NCBI GenBank assembly: GCA_029551285.1
Contig: JAKPFT010000022.1
Location: 1-64,000, forward strand
DNA from: a bacterium
GTDB taxonomy: Bacteria > Ratteibacteria > UBA8468 > B48-G9 > DSTR01
Direction: 5' to 3'
DNA: 64,000 nucleotides
In this document: positions 27,896 to 38,259 of the stretch, piece by piece
Numbering within the stretch: the first letter of the stretch is position 1
Layout: each line of letters starts with the position of its first letter
Program-made: the position numbers and the translations under genes
The notes under the pieces: model-generated
What the model was told of the DNA's origin: nothing
The model's database searches: none
The model's input: the letters and a program-made list of their open reading frames with translations, nothing else

Positions 27896-28831
27896 TCAGG
27901 GTCGGGAAGAAAGCCGGCCTATTACCGCCAGGACATCACCAGCAATTTCTGCGGCCCGCCGCCCATCACCGGAGAAACAAAAGACTATTATGCCGGCTCT
28001 GGGCAAACCTTCCTGCGGAGAAAAACCAACAAACATTCCGTGGGTTTTCCAGGAGCCGGTATCTTCAGAGCAATAGTAGGCAGCCGTGCCAGTTTTACCG
28101 GCGACGGACGCCTGCCCTGAAGATAAAAGTCCGCTTTTTCCTGACCCCTCGCTCCAGCACCGACTCATCCCGGACCTGATTACTCTCAAAATCTCCGGAC
28201 TGACCTTTACCCGCAGGAAAACACCTGCCGGTCCAGTATGGCTGGCCTCAAAAAGATAGCCGCCGTTGAATAGAGCACAATAGGCATAAAGAAGCGCCCG
28301 CGGGGAAACCTTCAACCTGATACCGGTTCCCACCATGACTTCCAGGGTTTCTCTGCGTGACCAGCGCAGATACTCTGCCAGACGTTGCCGTTTAATCAAA
28401 CCAAAGTCGGCCAGCGTTTCCCAGAAGTTAATCGGCTTGATCCGTTCGGCCATTTCCCGCAGATACCAGTTGCAGGATTGAGCCAGCGCTTCTTCTAAAC
28501 CGATCTCTCCGTGTCCCTGGCGGTACCAGCAGGTTTCAAAACTGCTGTTTGACCACCGGCTTGGCCGGCAGGTGGTCCGAAAATTCTTAAAAGAGGGGTC
28601 CTGCTTTAGTGCGGCAACCACGGTGAAAACTTTTATCAGGGAGCCGGTAGGAAATTGAAGGTCAAGATAACCTTTTTCGTCGTACTCCAGCAGGGGCCGA
28701 CCGCTGGATGGTTCAACCACCAGCAGGGATTCGTTGTTCTTCAGTTCCAGGCCAGGCCTGGCCGCCCTCACCGGGGAAATGGCTGCAAACAATATTACCA
28801 GCGGGGGAAAAACCATCCGCACCCAGTTCAT
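27896..28831 (-). CDS. penicillin-binding protein transpeptidase-like protein, exported
   Basis: SLIK (SxxK), SCN (SxN), GKTGTA (KTG) motifs in order; signal peptide-like N-terminus. Confidence 0.8.
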   Translation of the reverse strand: MNWVRMVFPPLVILFAAISPVRAARPGLELKNNESLLVVEPSSGRPLLEYDEKGYLDLQFPTGSLIKVFTVVAALKQDPSFKNFRTTCRPSRWSNSSFETCWYRQGHGEIGLEEALAQSCNWYLREMAERIKPINFWETLADFGLIKRQRLAEYLRWSRRETLEVMVGTGIRLKVSPRALLYAYCALFNGGYLFEASHTGPAGVFLRVKVSPEILRVIRSGMSRCWSEGSGKSGLLSSGQASVAGKTGTAAYYCSEDTGSWKTHGMFVGFSPQEGLPRAGIIVFCFSGDGRRAAEIAGDVLAVIGRLSSRP

Positions 28832-28888
28832 TGCGCTGTATCCCTGAACCTGCCTGGCCTCAGTCCACCGTAGAAGCGTCCCGTCAGG

Positions 28889-29875
28889 CTACACCTTAAC
28901 GACCTTCCCTTTCTGAAACGAGGCGTAAACCTTGTCCGAAAGAAGCGCCACCTTTTCAATGACCTCAAAAGGAGTTTGTGGTTGTTTTTTGCCTCTGAGG
29001 CACCAGATCAGGTCCTCAGCCGGCGAGTCTGGTTCCACTTTTGTCTCCGGCAGAGGCTCAGGTTCGGGGCTACCTGTGTAGTGGACATAGCAATCCTCTC
29101 CAGCCGCGCTGACCTTGACCACGCCCTTTTCTCCCCAGATGAGCAGCGCTTCTCTAAAGCCGGGGTCAATGCCTAAAATCCCGAAACTGCCGATAGCCTT
29201 CTCCTTAAAACTCACGGTAAAAGCGGTGTTAATATCCACCTTCATTCCGTGGTAATCAATGAAGGCAAAAACCTTAGCCGGAGTAAGCCCGGTCATAAAA
29301 AAAAGAGAGGCGACAAAGTGGCTGCCAGAATCGGTCAGTTGTCCTCCGCCGGCAAATTTAGGGTCAAACCGCCAGACCCGGCCGCTTTTTTTAACACCCG
29401 CTATCCAGTTCTGCGCCAGAAAGCCAGAGAGAAAAATAATCTTCCCTAATTTTTTCTCCTGCAGTATCTTTCTGACTGACAGAAAAGGTCCCAGATAATG
29501 CCTTTGGTACCCCACCACCAGTACCCGTCCGGTTTTCTTCAGTAACCTTCTGACGGCTCGGGCTTCGCGGTAGTTCACAACCGCTGGTTTTTCCACCAGA
29601 ACATGAACACCATTCTCCAGGGCCAGTTTTATCTGGGAGAAATGAAAGGTGTGCGGGGAATTGATCACTACCGCGTCCGGCTTTCCCTTTTTCACCAGCT
29701 GCCGGTCACTGCGGTAAACCTCAATTTCTCCTGCCTCCTGCCCGAATTTCTCCACATTCTCTTCTTTCGGGTCAAAAACTCCGAAAACCCTGACTCCTTC
29801 CATACTTTTCAGTTTGCGCAGATGGCCGTAGGCAATAGACCCGCAGCCAATAAACCCCACTCTTATCTCCTTCAT
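28889..29875 (-). CDS. Gfo/Idh/MocA family oxidoreductase
   Basis: IRVGFIGCGSIAYGHLRKL, VLVEKPAVVN. ATG 29875 with SD GAGGAGAGAAG. Confidence 0.85.
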   Translation of the reverse strand: MKEIRVGFIGCGSIAYGHLRKLKSMEGVRVFGVFDPKEENVEKFGQEAGEIEVYRSDRQLVKKGKPDAVVINSPHTFHFSQIKLALENGVHVLVEKPAVVNYREARAVRRLLKKTGRVLVVGYQRHYLGPFLSVRKILQEKKLGKIIFLSGFLAQNWIAGVKKSGRVWRFDPKFAGGGQLTDSGSHFVASLFFMTGLTPAKVFAFIDYHGMKVDINTAFTVSFKEKAIGSFGILGIDPGFREALLIWGEKGVVKVSAAGEDCYVHYTGSPEPEPLPETKVEPDSPAEDLIWCLRGKKQPQTPFEVIEKVALLSDKVYASFQKGKVVKV

Positions 29876-29960
29876 CTTCTCTCCTCTGTTAAGCAAAGTT
29901 CCTGTCAACCACCTTTTTCCGTAGCCACCACCTAATCAAAACTGTTTTTGAAACTCAGAA

Positions 29961-31352
29961 TTAGCCAGGCCGGCCCAGGATAAGAAAGTGAACGGCTTCC
30001 GCCGGCAAAGAAATTGTCTTCTCCTTTACTGGCAGAGATTGAATCCGGTCACTCGCCTGGCTAACCTGGAGCAGGGTTTCTGGCCAGGCCGGCCCGCCAG
30101 TAATAGTGTAGGAAACTGATTCCGCTGTCGTATTGGCAATCAGAAGAGCCACCTCGCCCGCCTTGTTTCTTCCCGCCAGTATCCAGATGATTTTCTCCGG
30201 TCCGCAGTCTACTCTTAACTTTTCAGGGAATTTTGTCATCCTGGCCCAGAGAGAAAAAGCCAGCGCCGTTCGCTTCGGCGTGCCGTCCGCATAGAAAATG
30301 CCGTAGAATTCCGGGGCCTCCATGGCCGGGTCAGTGCCACGATAGATAGTTGATACAGCAATGCCCATCTCCTGCATAGCTATCCAGGCTGCAGTAAGAA
30401 TGGCTGCTGCCTTACCCCCGGTTCGCAGGGCCAGCGCTTCCTCGCTTCTGTCAGGTAGCCCTCTTGTGGAAGTATGCCACTCCGTCACGTGCAGCGCCGT
30501 GCTTGTAAAACCGAGGCTATCCAGTTCCGAACGATAAAATCTGGCACCGTTTATCCAGTCCTGCGGATGGTTAGAGTACAGATGCCAGGAAAAAAAGTCA
30601 AGCGGGGCCCGACCTTGTTTAACATAGAGTAAAAAATCGTGGACCCACTTCTTTCCGTGGGACAAAAACAAAGCCGCCTGGGTCAGACCCGGACCACCGA
30701 TTGACAGATCAGGGAATGTCTGTTTCAGGGCTGTGGCAGTTTCCACATAGAGTTGAAAGTATAGTGCCGGAGTAAGTGGCCTCGGCCAGAACCGCGGATG
30801 GTCCGGCTCATTCCATATTTCCACAAATCGGAAATCAGTTTTGTATCCCTGCCACTGACCGCAATGGTAGTGCCGGACAACTTCCACGGCAGCCCGCACC
30901 CAGCTGGAGCGCTCCTGGGGTGTCACCGGAGGCCTGACATTATTCCAGGAGTCCCCCAGGCGAAAATATGGCTCAAAACCACCTTTAACAATAGATTGCC
31001 AGGTCCGGTCGCTGCCTGAAAAATCATAGGAGTCTTTACTGGCCGGGTCACGACCTCGGTCAGGATACATCACCGCCATGTCCAGAGGGCCGTAAAAATC
31101 GTGGGTCCGTATTAGATTGACCCCTATCGTCTGGTAAGCGTCAGTCAATTCCGCATTACCCGGCCAACGACCTGCGGGCAGTGGCCCGGCATTGATGCCC
31201 AGCAACGGCTGTATGGTCTTACCTTCAGCGTTTCCCACTTTAATAACCAGAACCTGCCTTCCCGGTGAAAAAACCATACTCTCCGTCTGTCCCGGGCTGT
31301 CACCAGCCAGAACGACAAGTAACCAGAAAATGATAAGGCTCAACCGGAACAT
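29961..31352 (-). CDS. secreted GH39-like glycoside hydrolase
   Basis: Signal peptide; LIRTHDFYGPLD, RFVEIWNEPDHPRFW acid/base motif, HVTEWH nucleophile-like region. Confidence 0.78.
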   Translation of the reverse strand: MFRLSLIIFWLLVVLAGDSPGQTESMVFSPGRQVLVIKVGNAEGKTIQPLLGINAGPLPAGRWPGNAELTDAYQTIGVNLIRTHDFYGPLDMAVMYPDRGRDPASKDSYDFSGSDRTWQSIVKGGFEPYFRLGDSWNNVRPPVTPQERSSWVRAAVEVVRHYHCGQWQGYKTDFRFVEIWNEPDHPRFWPRPLTPALYFQLYVETATALKQTFPDLSIGGPGLTQAALFLSHGKKWVHDFLLYVKQGRAPLDFFSWHLYSNHPQDWINGARFYRSELDSLGFTSTALHVTEWHTSTRGLPDRSEEALALRTGGKAAAILTAAWIAMQEMGIAVSTIYRGTDPAMEAPEFYGIFYADGTPKRTALAFSLWARMTKFPEKLRVDCGPEKIIWILAGRNKAGEVALLIANTTAESVSYTITGGPAWPETLLQVSQASDRIQSLPVKEKTISLPAEAVHFLILGRPG

Positions 31353-31505
31353 GTTCTCTCCTGATTACAAGACCACACCACTAACCGGCTATTATCCTGA
31401 CAGCAAAATTCAATAATGTCAAACCAGCCAGATGAATGGACATCTTTTTCCGGAAGATTATAATAACCTGAAGTTTGACCACAGGGCTAATTTAAGGAGA
31501 AAAAC

Positions 31506-34466
31506 TTGGCCAGCATTAAAAGGAACCGGCTCACCGCAGTCATTCCGGTCACAGCGGTTTTTCTTTCTCCCAATCCCCTCTTGCCGGAGAAACCAGCCGA
31601 AACGCGGCCTTCCTGGGTACTGCCCGTGGAAACTGCCAGTGTCCGCGCCGTCTGGTACTGTCCTTCTGAAATGCCGCCGGTGCGCCGGGTGGTGGATGAA
31701 AGCACCGGCCAGTGGGTCCTTGAATATCGCGAAATTTCTCCGCTGAAAGCCAGAATTTTCTACACCGAGTTTGACCGGGGGCTGCTCGCCGGACATGACA
31801 CCTTGAGATTCCGGTGGAAACTGATGGCCGACAACGCCTGGGTCCAGGTGCAACTTTCCGGGTATCCAGAGCCGGGACGGGAAAAACGCAACTATTATTT
31901 AAACAAAAGGCCACCGGTGAAAAATCAGTGGCAGGAAGTCTGGCTTGACCTCAACACAGACGATGACCTGGGTGCCGGCTGCCAGGAAGCAAGTCCCGGG
32001 AAGGTGCGATTAGCCTTCCTGATAAAACTCTGGGATATGGGAGAATTGAGTGACCCGCCTCAGGTAAGAGTAAGAATAGCCGATATCCGGCTGGAGAAAC
32101 ATCCCTTGAAAATTGAGGGTGATGTTTGGGGAGTGAAAAACATTGCCAGCGAGCTTTTCCTGGGCCAGAGCTACCCGCTAAAAATTACCAATCGCTCCGA
32201 GAAACAACAGACGGTGCTGTTAAGTTACGATTCCTCTGGCCTGAACAAATTCACGGTCAATTTCTCCGAAGACAGTTTTCTTCTCCAGCCTGGCAGCTTT
32301 CGTGTGATTACAGCGGAAATAAAAGTACCTTCTTCTCTTAGGGCAAACCTGCCGCCTCTTTATAGCGAACAGGTCAGCATCTTTGCTGCCACAGCGGAAG
32401 ACCCTGACTATCTCACCACCTGGTATCACGGCTTCATGCTTTACCCTCTGGTGGGTGCTCTTCCTCCAGGACGGACAGATTTCCCGCGGTTCAAGAACGA
32501 ACAGGAGCGAGCCGAGGTTTTAACAAAACGGGGTAAGGAAAAAACTTCCCGGGAAGCCGAGGCCCTTCTGAAGACACCTGTGCAGGTGCCGGAACTGAGA
32601 CATGGCTACTCAGGCGCCTATATGGACCCTGGACCACCCAGGAAGCCACTCCGCTTCCATGGCCCGGCTCGGCATTATTCTGAAAGAACCGGCACTTATG
32701 TGGACATTGGCACCATGCCGGAAGCTGTTCAGAAGGCGGCGGCTTTTGTCCATCACAGCTATCTTTCTGAGGCGGCTTATACCCTGGCTGATGCCTGGTG
32801 GCAGACAGGGAGAAAAGAGTTTGCCGCCAGGGCAGCCGAAATTCTGCTGGCCTATGCCGAGCGGTATCCGGATTTCTCCCCGGTAAGCCCGTTCGCCACC
32901 GGTTATCTTTCCAGGGTGGGACACGCGATGCTGGGAGAAGCCTGGTGGTTTCACCGTTTGCCGGAGGCTTTTGACCTGGTGAAAGCCTCCGGCGTTTTAA
33001 GTGCGGCTGAAGAAGAAAAAATTGTCAGGGGACTTTTGGTGCCAGCCATGATAACCTTGCGGCAGCACCGGGTGGCCGCTAACCAGCAGGCAGAAATCAA
33101 CGCTGCTTTCGGAAAAGCAGCCCTGGTAACTGACCGGTGGGACTACGCGGCGTTGGCCCTCGACGGAGAGTACGGAATCAGAGCCCAGTGGAGACTGGAC
33201 TTTGACAGGGATGGCTTCACCATGGAAAAGGAAATCCCTTACCACATGGCCGCCCTTGGTCCCTTTGTGGAACTGGCTAATTGTCTGGAGGCGATGGGCG
33301 TGAAGGTCTACGACCAGAACTTTAAAAAACTTTTTGATGCCCCATTAGTCTATGACCTCACCGGCCGGCCGCCGCGGCCAGACCTTTATCTTTGCGCCTA
33401 CCGGCACTACCGGGATAGCCGTTACCTGCCCCTGATAGCCCATCTTCTCAAACCGGAAGAAATTCCACCGACCGCCGAACTTTCCCGGGCTTTCCGCAAT
33501 TCCACCCTGGAAGCCGCTGGCTATACGGTGCTGCGTTCAGGCGATGAAAAAAGCGGGCTGAAAGCCCTGACCATGAACTGGGGTTGTCCCTCCCATAGAG
33601 GGGGAACGGTACTTCTAAATCCCTACCTTTACTGGAAAAAATATTCCCTGAACGAACATGTTTTGAGAATCGGCTACGGGTATGAACAGAGCGGTTTTTC
33701 CTACACAGCCGCTGCCGGAAATTCACTCGTGCGGGACGGGCAGCGCCACTCCATGTTAAGAGCCAACCAGGTGAGCCTGCTGGAGGGAGTGATACCGGCT
33801 GGCCGGTGGACCAGTCCTGGCGACCGACCCCTATATTCAGGTCTGGAATGGTCAAGGTCAGCCTTTATCTGTGGTGATAGTTTCGTGCTGGTTGACCAGG
33901 TCAAGAATGACCGACCAGCCAGGTTTGACTGGATAACCTATTTACCGGCCAGCCTTGTGGAAGAAAGACCGGTGCGGTCGTGGACCAGTTACCCTTCCCT
34001 GTCCTCTGAAGGTGATGGCTATCAATATCTGGTCAACCCGGAAAAGGCCACTCTGGAGAAACCCGCGGAAGAAATCTATCTTGCCTACCGGCTCCAGTTA
34101 GAGAAAGAAACCCCCTGCGGCGCCCTGACAATTCTTTCGCCGCCGGCCACATTGTTTCGGGCTCAGGCCTATGTTCACTGGCACCCCAAACTTGTACCGG
34201 CAGTAATCTGCCGCTACGGCGATGTAACTAATCTCTGGCTGGTCGCTATCTATACGGCTGAGGAAAAAACTTCCCCGCCGCTGGTCAAGGTAGAACTGTT
34301 GCCGGTCTCTTACCAGGGCGTGAAACTTCCTGAAAATGAGGCGCTGGCCTTACGACTCACAAACGCCAGCGGTACTTTTCTGGTTATGACATCAAAATAT
34401 GAGGGTGAGCACACGGCTGGGGAGAAAAACTTCCATGGTTACTTGGGTGCCAGCAAAGAAAAGTAG
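31506..34466 (+). CDS. heparinase II/III-like polysaccharide lyase family protein
   Basis: Alpha/alpha-toroid region (YTLADAWWQTGRKEFAARAAEILLAYAERYPDF...NQQAEINAAFGKAALV), C-terminal beta region with FDWITYLPAS. TTG start after AAGGAGAAAAAC. Confidence 0.7.
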   Translation: MASIKRNRLTAVIPVTAVFLSPNPLLPEKPAETRPSWVLPVETASVRAVWYCPSEMPPVRRVVDESTGQWVLEYREISPLKARIFYTEFDRGLLAGHDTLRFRWKLMADNAWVQVQLSGYPEPGREKRNYYLNKRPPVKNQWQEVWLDLNTDDDLGAGCQEASPGKVRLAFLIKLWDMGELSDPPQVRVRIADIRLEKHPLKIEGDVWGVKNIASELFLGQSYPLKITNRSEKQQTVLLSYDSSGLNKFTVNFSEDSFLLQPGSFRVITAEIKVPSSLRANLPPLYSEQVSIFAATAEDPDYLTTWYHGFMLYPLVGALPPGRTDFPRFKNEQERAEVLTKRGKEKTSREAEALLKTPVQVPELRHGYSGAYMDPGPPRKPLRFHGPARHYSERTGTYVDIGTMPEAVQKAAAFVHHSYLSEAAYTLADAWWQTGRKEFAARAAEILLAYAERYPDFSPVSPFATGYLSRVGHAMLGEAWWFHRLPEAFDLVKASGVLSAAEEEKIVRGLLVPAMITLRQHRVAANQQAEINAAFGKAALVTDRWDYAALALDGEYGIRAQWRLDFDRDGFTMEKEIPYHMAALGPFVELANCLEAMGVKVYDQNFKKLFDAPLVYDLTGRPPRPDLYLCAYRHYRDSRYLPLIAHLLKPEEIPPTAELSRAFRNSTLEAAGYTVLRSGDEKSGLKALTMNWGCPSHRGGTVLLNPYLYWKKYSLNEHVLRIGYGYEQSGFSYTAAAGNSLVRDGQRHSMLRANQVSLLEGVIPAGRWTSPGDRPLYSGLEWSRSAFICGDSFVLVDQVKNDRPARFDWITYLPASLVEERPVRSWTSYPSLSSEGDGYQYLVNPEKATLEKPAEEIYLAYRLQLEKETPCGALTILSPPATLFRAQAYVHWHPKLVPAVICRYGDVTNLWLVAIYTAEEKTSPPLVKVELLPVSYQGVKLPENEALALRLTNASGTFLVMTSKYEGEHTAGEKNFHGYLGASKEK

Positions 34467-34555
34467 TCCATAAAAAGGGAAACTTGGCAGCAGTTCAGTT
34501 TATGAAGTAAACTATGCGCGTTCGCTCGTTACCGGCACCAGAAAAGGGAGACAGT

Positions 34556-35383
34556 ATGAACAAATTTCCTACAACCGAGGTTGGAGGAATTAAGCTTTCG
34601 CGGCTGATCTGCGGAACAAACTGGTTTCTTGGCTATTCTCACACCAGTGCCGCCAAAGACAAATTTATCCGGGAACTTTTTGCTACTCCGGAAAAAATTG
34701 CGGCTGTGATTGAGACCTTCGCTCGCTATGGCATCAATGCTGTCATGGGTCCTGCCAATCCGCTTTTAGCCGATGCCATTCTGATGGCCAGCGACCGGGT
34801 TGGACAGAAAATCCACTACATCTGCACCCCCCACTACGAAATCGGCAGGCTGGATACCTGGAAACAGGCCATAGAAACTGCCAGGAAATACCAGGCCAGT
34901 TTCTGCTTTCCCCATCAGTGTATGACTGACCCCCAGATAGACGTCGCCAGACGCTGTCTCTCTGAAGAGCTGATGACTTGCCTTAAGCTTGTCCGGGAAG
35001 CCGGTATGGTGCCAGGACTGAGCAGCCATACCCCTCATGCTGTTATCTGCTCCGACGCCTGTGGAGCTGACGTGGAAAGTTATATCCAGCCTTACAATGC
35101 CGCCGGTTTTCTCTGCCAGATAGAAACGGACTGGCTCCAGAAATGCTTCCGGGAAGCGAAAAAACCGGTGATGACCATCAAGCCCCTGGCCGCGGGGCGC
35201 CTTTTACCGCCCACCGGTTTAACCTTCGTCTGGAATACCATCCGGCCCTGTGACCTGGTGACCATTGGTGTCCTCTCTTCTTACGAAGCCCAGGAATGCA
35301 TTGAACTGAGCCTGGCCTGTCTGGAGAAGCGGTCAGCCCAGGTGGAGCTGCAATTCACCCGCAGCAAGAAATCTCTGGTGTAA
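34556..35383 (+). CDS. TIM-barrel protein, aldo/keto reductase-like, function unknown
   Basis: MNKFPTTEVGGIKLSRLICGTNWFLGYSHTS; downstream MTIKPLAAGRLLPPTGLTFVWN. ATG 34556 with SD AAAAGGGAGAC. Confidence 0.6.
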   Translation: MNKFPTTEVGGIKLSRLICGTNWFLGYSHTSAAKDKFIRELFATPEKIAAVIETFARYGINAVMGPANPLLADAILMASDRVGQKIHYICTPHYEIGRLDTWKQAIETARKYQASFCFPHQCMTDPQIDVARRCLSEELMTCLKLVREAGMVPGLSSHTPHAVICSDACGADVESYIQPYNAAGFLCQIETDWLQKCFREAKKPVMTIKPLAAGRLLPPTGLTFVWNTIRPCDLVTIGVLSSYEAQECIELSLACLEKRSAQVELQFTRSKKSLV

Positions 35384-35417
35384 AGGTTCCAGCCCTGTTT
35401 TTCTTGAAAGGAGAACA

Positions 35418-38255
35418 ATGAATACCGGCCAGTTAGAAAAACTTTCTTCGGCTCTTTACCGCCTTCAAACCCAGTTGAACTTTGCGGAAAAACTTCTCTC
35501 CCTTCGTCCGGACCCGGTGGGGAAAATGGAAGTGGACCTGGTTAGAAAAAAGATGACAGAAGAAAAACCGCGACTTTCCGAGAAGAATGCCAGTGAATTT
35601 GTTGCCGGCTGCGAGAAACAGTTAAGACACACCGCCTCTCTGGCCAAACGGTTAACCGTTCACGCAGTAGGCCATGCCCACATTGACATGAACTGGACCT
35701 GGCCTCTGGACGAAACGCTGGCCGTAATTCACGACACCTTTTTCACTGTGCTCACCCTGATGCAACGGTACCCTGAGTTTACCTTCTCTCAGAGCCAGGC
35801 TTCTGTTTATCGCCTGTTAGAACTTTACCATCCGGAACTACTGGAAAAAATTAAAGAAGCGGTAAAGAAAAAAAGGTGGGAAGTCTCTTCGGTGACCTGG
35901 GTTGAAGCGGACAAAAATCTCACCTCCGGAGAGAGCCAGGTGAGACAGATTCTTTATGCCAGAAAGTACTTTCAGAAAATCTTCGGTCTGCCTGAAGAAA
36001 AAATGGTTCTGGATTTTGAACCGGACACTTTTGGCCATGCGGCTACTGTACCCTCCATTCTGGCTGCCGCCGGAGTGAAATATTACTACCATTGCCGGGG
36101 TTCTCAGGGTCCGAAATTGGCCCGATGGATTGGCCCTGACGGACAGGAAGTTCTGACCTATTTTGAAAAGGATAGCTGGTACATCAAGCACGGTGAGAAG
36201 GTAAGTCCGGAAAGTATTGGCGATTTTGCCTTAATGAGCCTTCAGCAGACAGGTTTTGACCAGGTTCTTTTTGTTTACGGAATTGGAGACCACGGTGGTG
36301 GCCCGACGGTCCGGGATATTGAAAATATCCTGCAGGCGGCTTCCTGGCCGGTCTTCCCTAAAATTATTTTCTCCACCTACCACCAGTTTTTCCGAACCGT
36401 GGAACCATTCCGGAATAAGTTGCCCGAAATCAGGGGAGAACTCAATTTCATGTTTACCGGCTGCTACAGTTCCCAGTCAGAAATTAAGAAGGCCCACCGG
36501 GACGGCGAGCGCTACCTGAAGGAAGCCGAGACTTCCTGTTCTCTAATTCATCGGTTGACCGGAAACTTTCCTTATCCTGCAACCATATTGGAAGGTGCCT
36601 GGGAGAAACACCTTTTTAATCAGTTTCACGACATCCTGCCGGGTTCAGGAACCGCTCAGACCAGAGAATATGCGCTCGGACAATTTCAGGAACTGGCTGC
36701 AGCTACTGCTGCTGTTAGAAAAAAAGCGCTGCAGTGTCTGGCTGGCCTGATTAACACCGAAGAGGCAGCCGTCCGTTCCGGCCTGAAACAACCCGCCTCT
36801 GACTTAGCCCTGGGTGGCGGCGCCGGCTTTCTTCAGAGGGAGCGAGGTCTGTCGGCGCCAGGCAGTGACGATGCTGGAAGCCGGGTCTTTGTCGTGTACA
36901 ACCCCTGCCCCTTTTCCAGAACAGAGGTGGTGGAGGCGATTCTCTGGGATATGCCGGCCCGGTACCCTGTGGTGGTCAAGGACAACCAGGGTAAGACCGT
37001 ACTCAGCCAGGTACTGAAAGATGACGGCCATTACTGGGGACACAATTACCAGCGCGTCCTTTTCCTGGCAGAACAGGTGCCGGCTTCAGGTTACCGCACT
37101 TACATCATAGGCGAAAGTCCAGAAGCTCAGCCTTGCCTCCGGCAAAGATATGATTATCGTCTGGAACAGCCCATGAATTTTATTCTGGAGAACGACAGGC
37201 TACTGGTACAACTGGATAATTCCTCTGGCGCCATTAAGCGACTTTTCCTGAAGGAAAGCAACCTGGAACTTGTTTCTCCAGAGAAACCTTTGGCCCTTTT
37301 TCGCCTGATAGAGGAACGTTTCCCTCTGGGAGCAGGAATGACAGCCTGGCTGGTCGGCAGTTATTCCCGTATAGAAAACCTGGAAGGAGTCTGCTTCTCC
37401 GCGGACTCTCTCTGTAATGGACCGCTTCGCCGGGCTATTACCTGGAACGCTAAAATACGACATTCCCGGCTTACCGTAACGCTTTCCCTGGATAGAAACT
37501 CCGCTGATTTATCCCTGAAAGGTCATTGCCTCTGGCGGGAATGGGGCGAAAAAGACCGTTTCGTCCCCCAGTTGAACCTTCAGTTCCCCCTCCGGATAAA
37601 AAGCCCGGTGCGGCATTATGAAATCCCGTTTGGCTGGGTCATGAGAAACGAAGAAGAGATGGACTTGCCAGCGCTGCGCTGGGCGGATATCAACGGGCTA
37701 ATTCCCGGGACCCGGCAGAAAGCCGGGTTGACTGTTTACACTGAGGCCAAACACGGCTTCCGCTCCGGCGAAGACTTCCTGGCGCTTACTCTTCTCCGCA
37801 GCAGCCACGACCCGGACCCGGTTCCAGAAATTGGCGAACACAGCTTCAGGATAATCCTTTCGCCTTACACCGGGCCCTTTCATCCGGAAAGGTGCTTCCA
37901 GAAAGCCGAAACCGCTGATTTCCCGATGACAGTCTTCCAGACTGATGCTCACGCTGGCTTGCTGCCTTCAGAAGGTTCTTTCCTGGAAATAGCGGAAAAC
38001 AACGTGGTGCTGGCCAGTCTGAAAAAGCCAGAGGACGGTTCCGGACTGGTGTTACGTTTCTACGAAGTGGCCGGTAAAAAAACAAACCTTCACCTGAAAC
38101 TTCACCGGAAGATTTTTCCTTCCGGGGTGGCTGTCACAGAAACGGATACCTGCGAGCACAAGAAAGGCAAAACAGTTCGTTTCTCAGGTCCGGAGATAAG
38201 GTGGGAAATCCCTTCAAGAGGATTGCTTACTCTTCTGCTGGAGCCTTCAGGTTAA
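35418..38255 (+). CDS. GH38 family alpha-mannosidase
   Basis: VGHAHIDMNWTWPLDET, LDFEPDTFGHAATVPSIL, WEKHLFNQFHDILPGSG. Confidence 0.9.
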   Translation: MNTGQLEKLSSALYRLQTQLNFAEKLLSLRPDPVGKMEVDLVRKKMTEEKPRLSEKNASEFVAGCEKQLRHTASLAKRLTVHAVGHAHIDMNWTWPLDETLAVIHDTFFTVLTLMQRYPEFTFSQSQASVYRLLELYHPELLEKIKEAVKKKRWEVSSVTWVEADKNLTSGESQVRQILYARKYFQKIFGLPEEKMVLDFEPDTFGHAATVPSILAAAGVKYYYHCRGSQGPKLARWIGPDGQEVLTYFEKDSWYIKHGEKVSPESIGDFALMSLQQTGFDQVLFVYGIGDHGGGPTVRDIENILQAASWPVFPKIIFSTYHQFFRTVEPFRNKLPEIRGELNFMFTGCYSSQSEIKKAHRDGERYLKEAETSCSLIHRLTGNFPYPATILEGAWEKHLFNQFHDILPGSGTAQTREYALGQFQELAAATAAVRKKALQCLAGLINTEEAAVRSGLKQPASDLALGGGAGFLQRERGLSAPGSDDAGSRVFVVYNPCPFSRTEVVEAILWDMPARYPVVVKDNQGKTVLSQVLKDDGHYWGHNYQRVLFLAEQVPASGYRTYIIGESPEAQPCLRQRYDYRLEQPMNFILENDRLLVQLDNSSGAIKRLFLKESNLELVSPEKPLALFRLIEERFPLGAGMTAWLVGSYSRIENLEGVCFSADSLCNGPLRRAITWNAKIRHSRLTVTLSLDRNSADLSLKGHCLWREWGEKDRFVPQLNLQFPLRIKSPVRHYEIPFGWVMRNEEEMDLPALRWADINGLIPGTRQKAGLTVYTEAKHGFRSGEDFLALTLLRSSHDPDPVPEIGEHSFRIILSPYTGPFHPERCFQKAETADFPMTVFQTDAHAGLLPSEGSFLEIAENNVVLASLKKPEDGSGLVLRFYEVAGKKTNLHLKLHRKIFPSGVAVTETDTCEHKKGKTVRFSGPEIRWEIPSRGLLTLLLEPSG

Positions 38256-38259
38256 TCTG

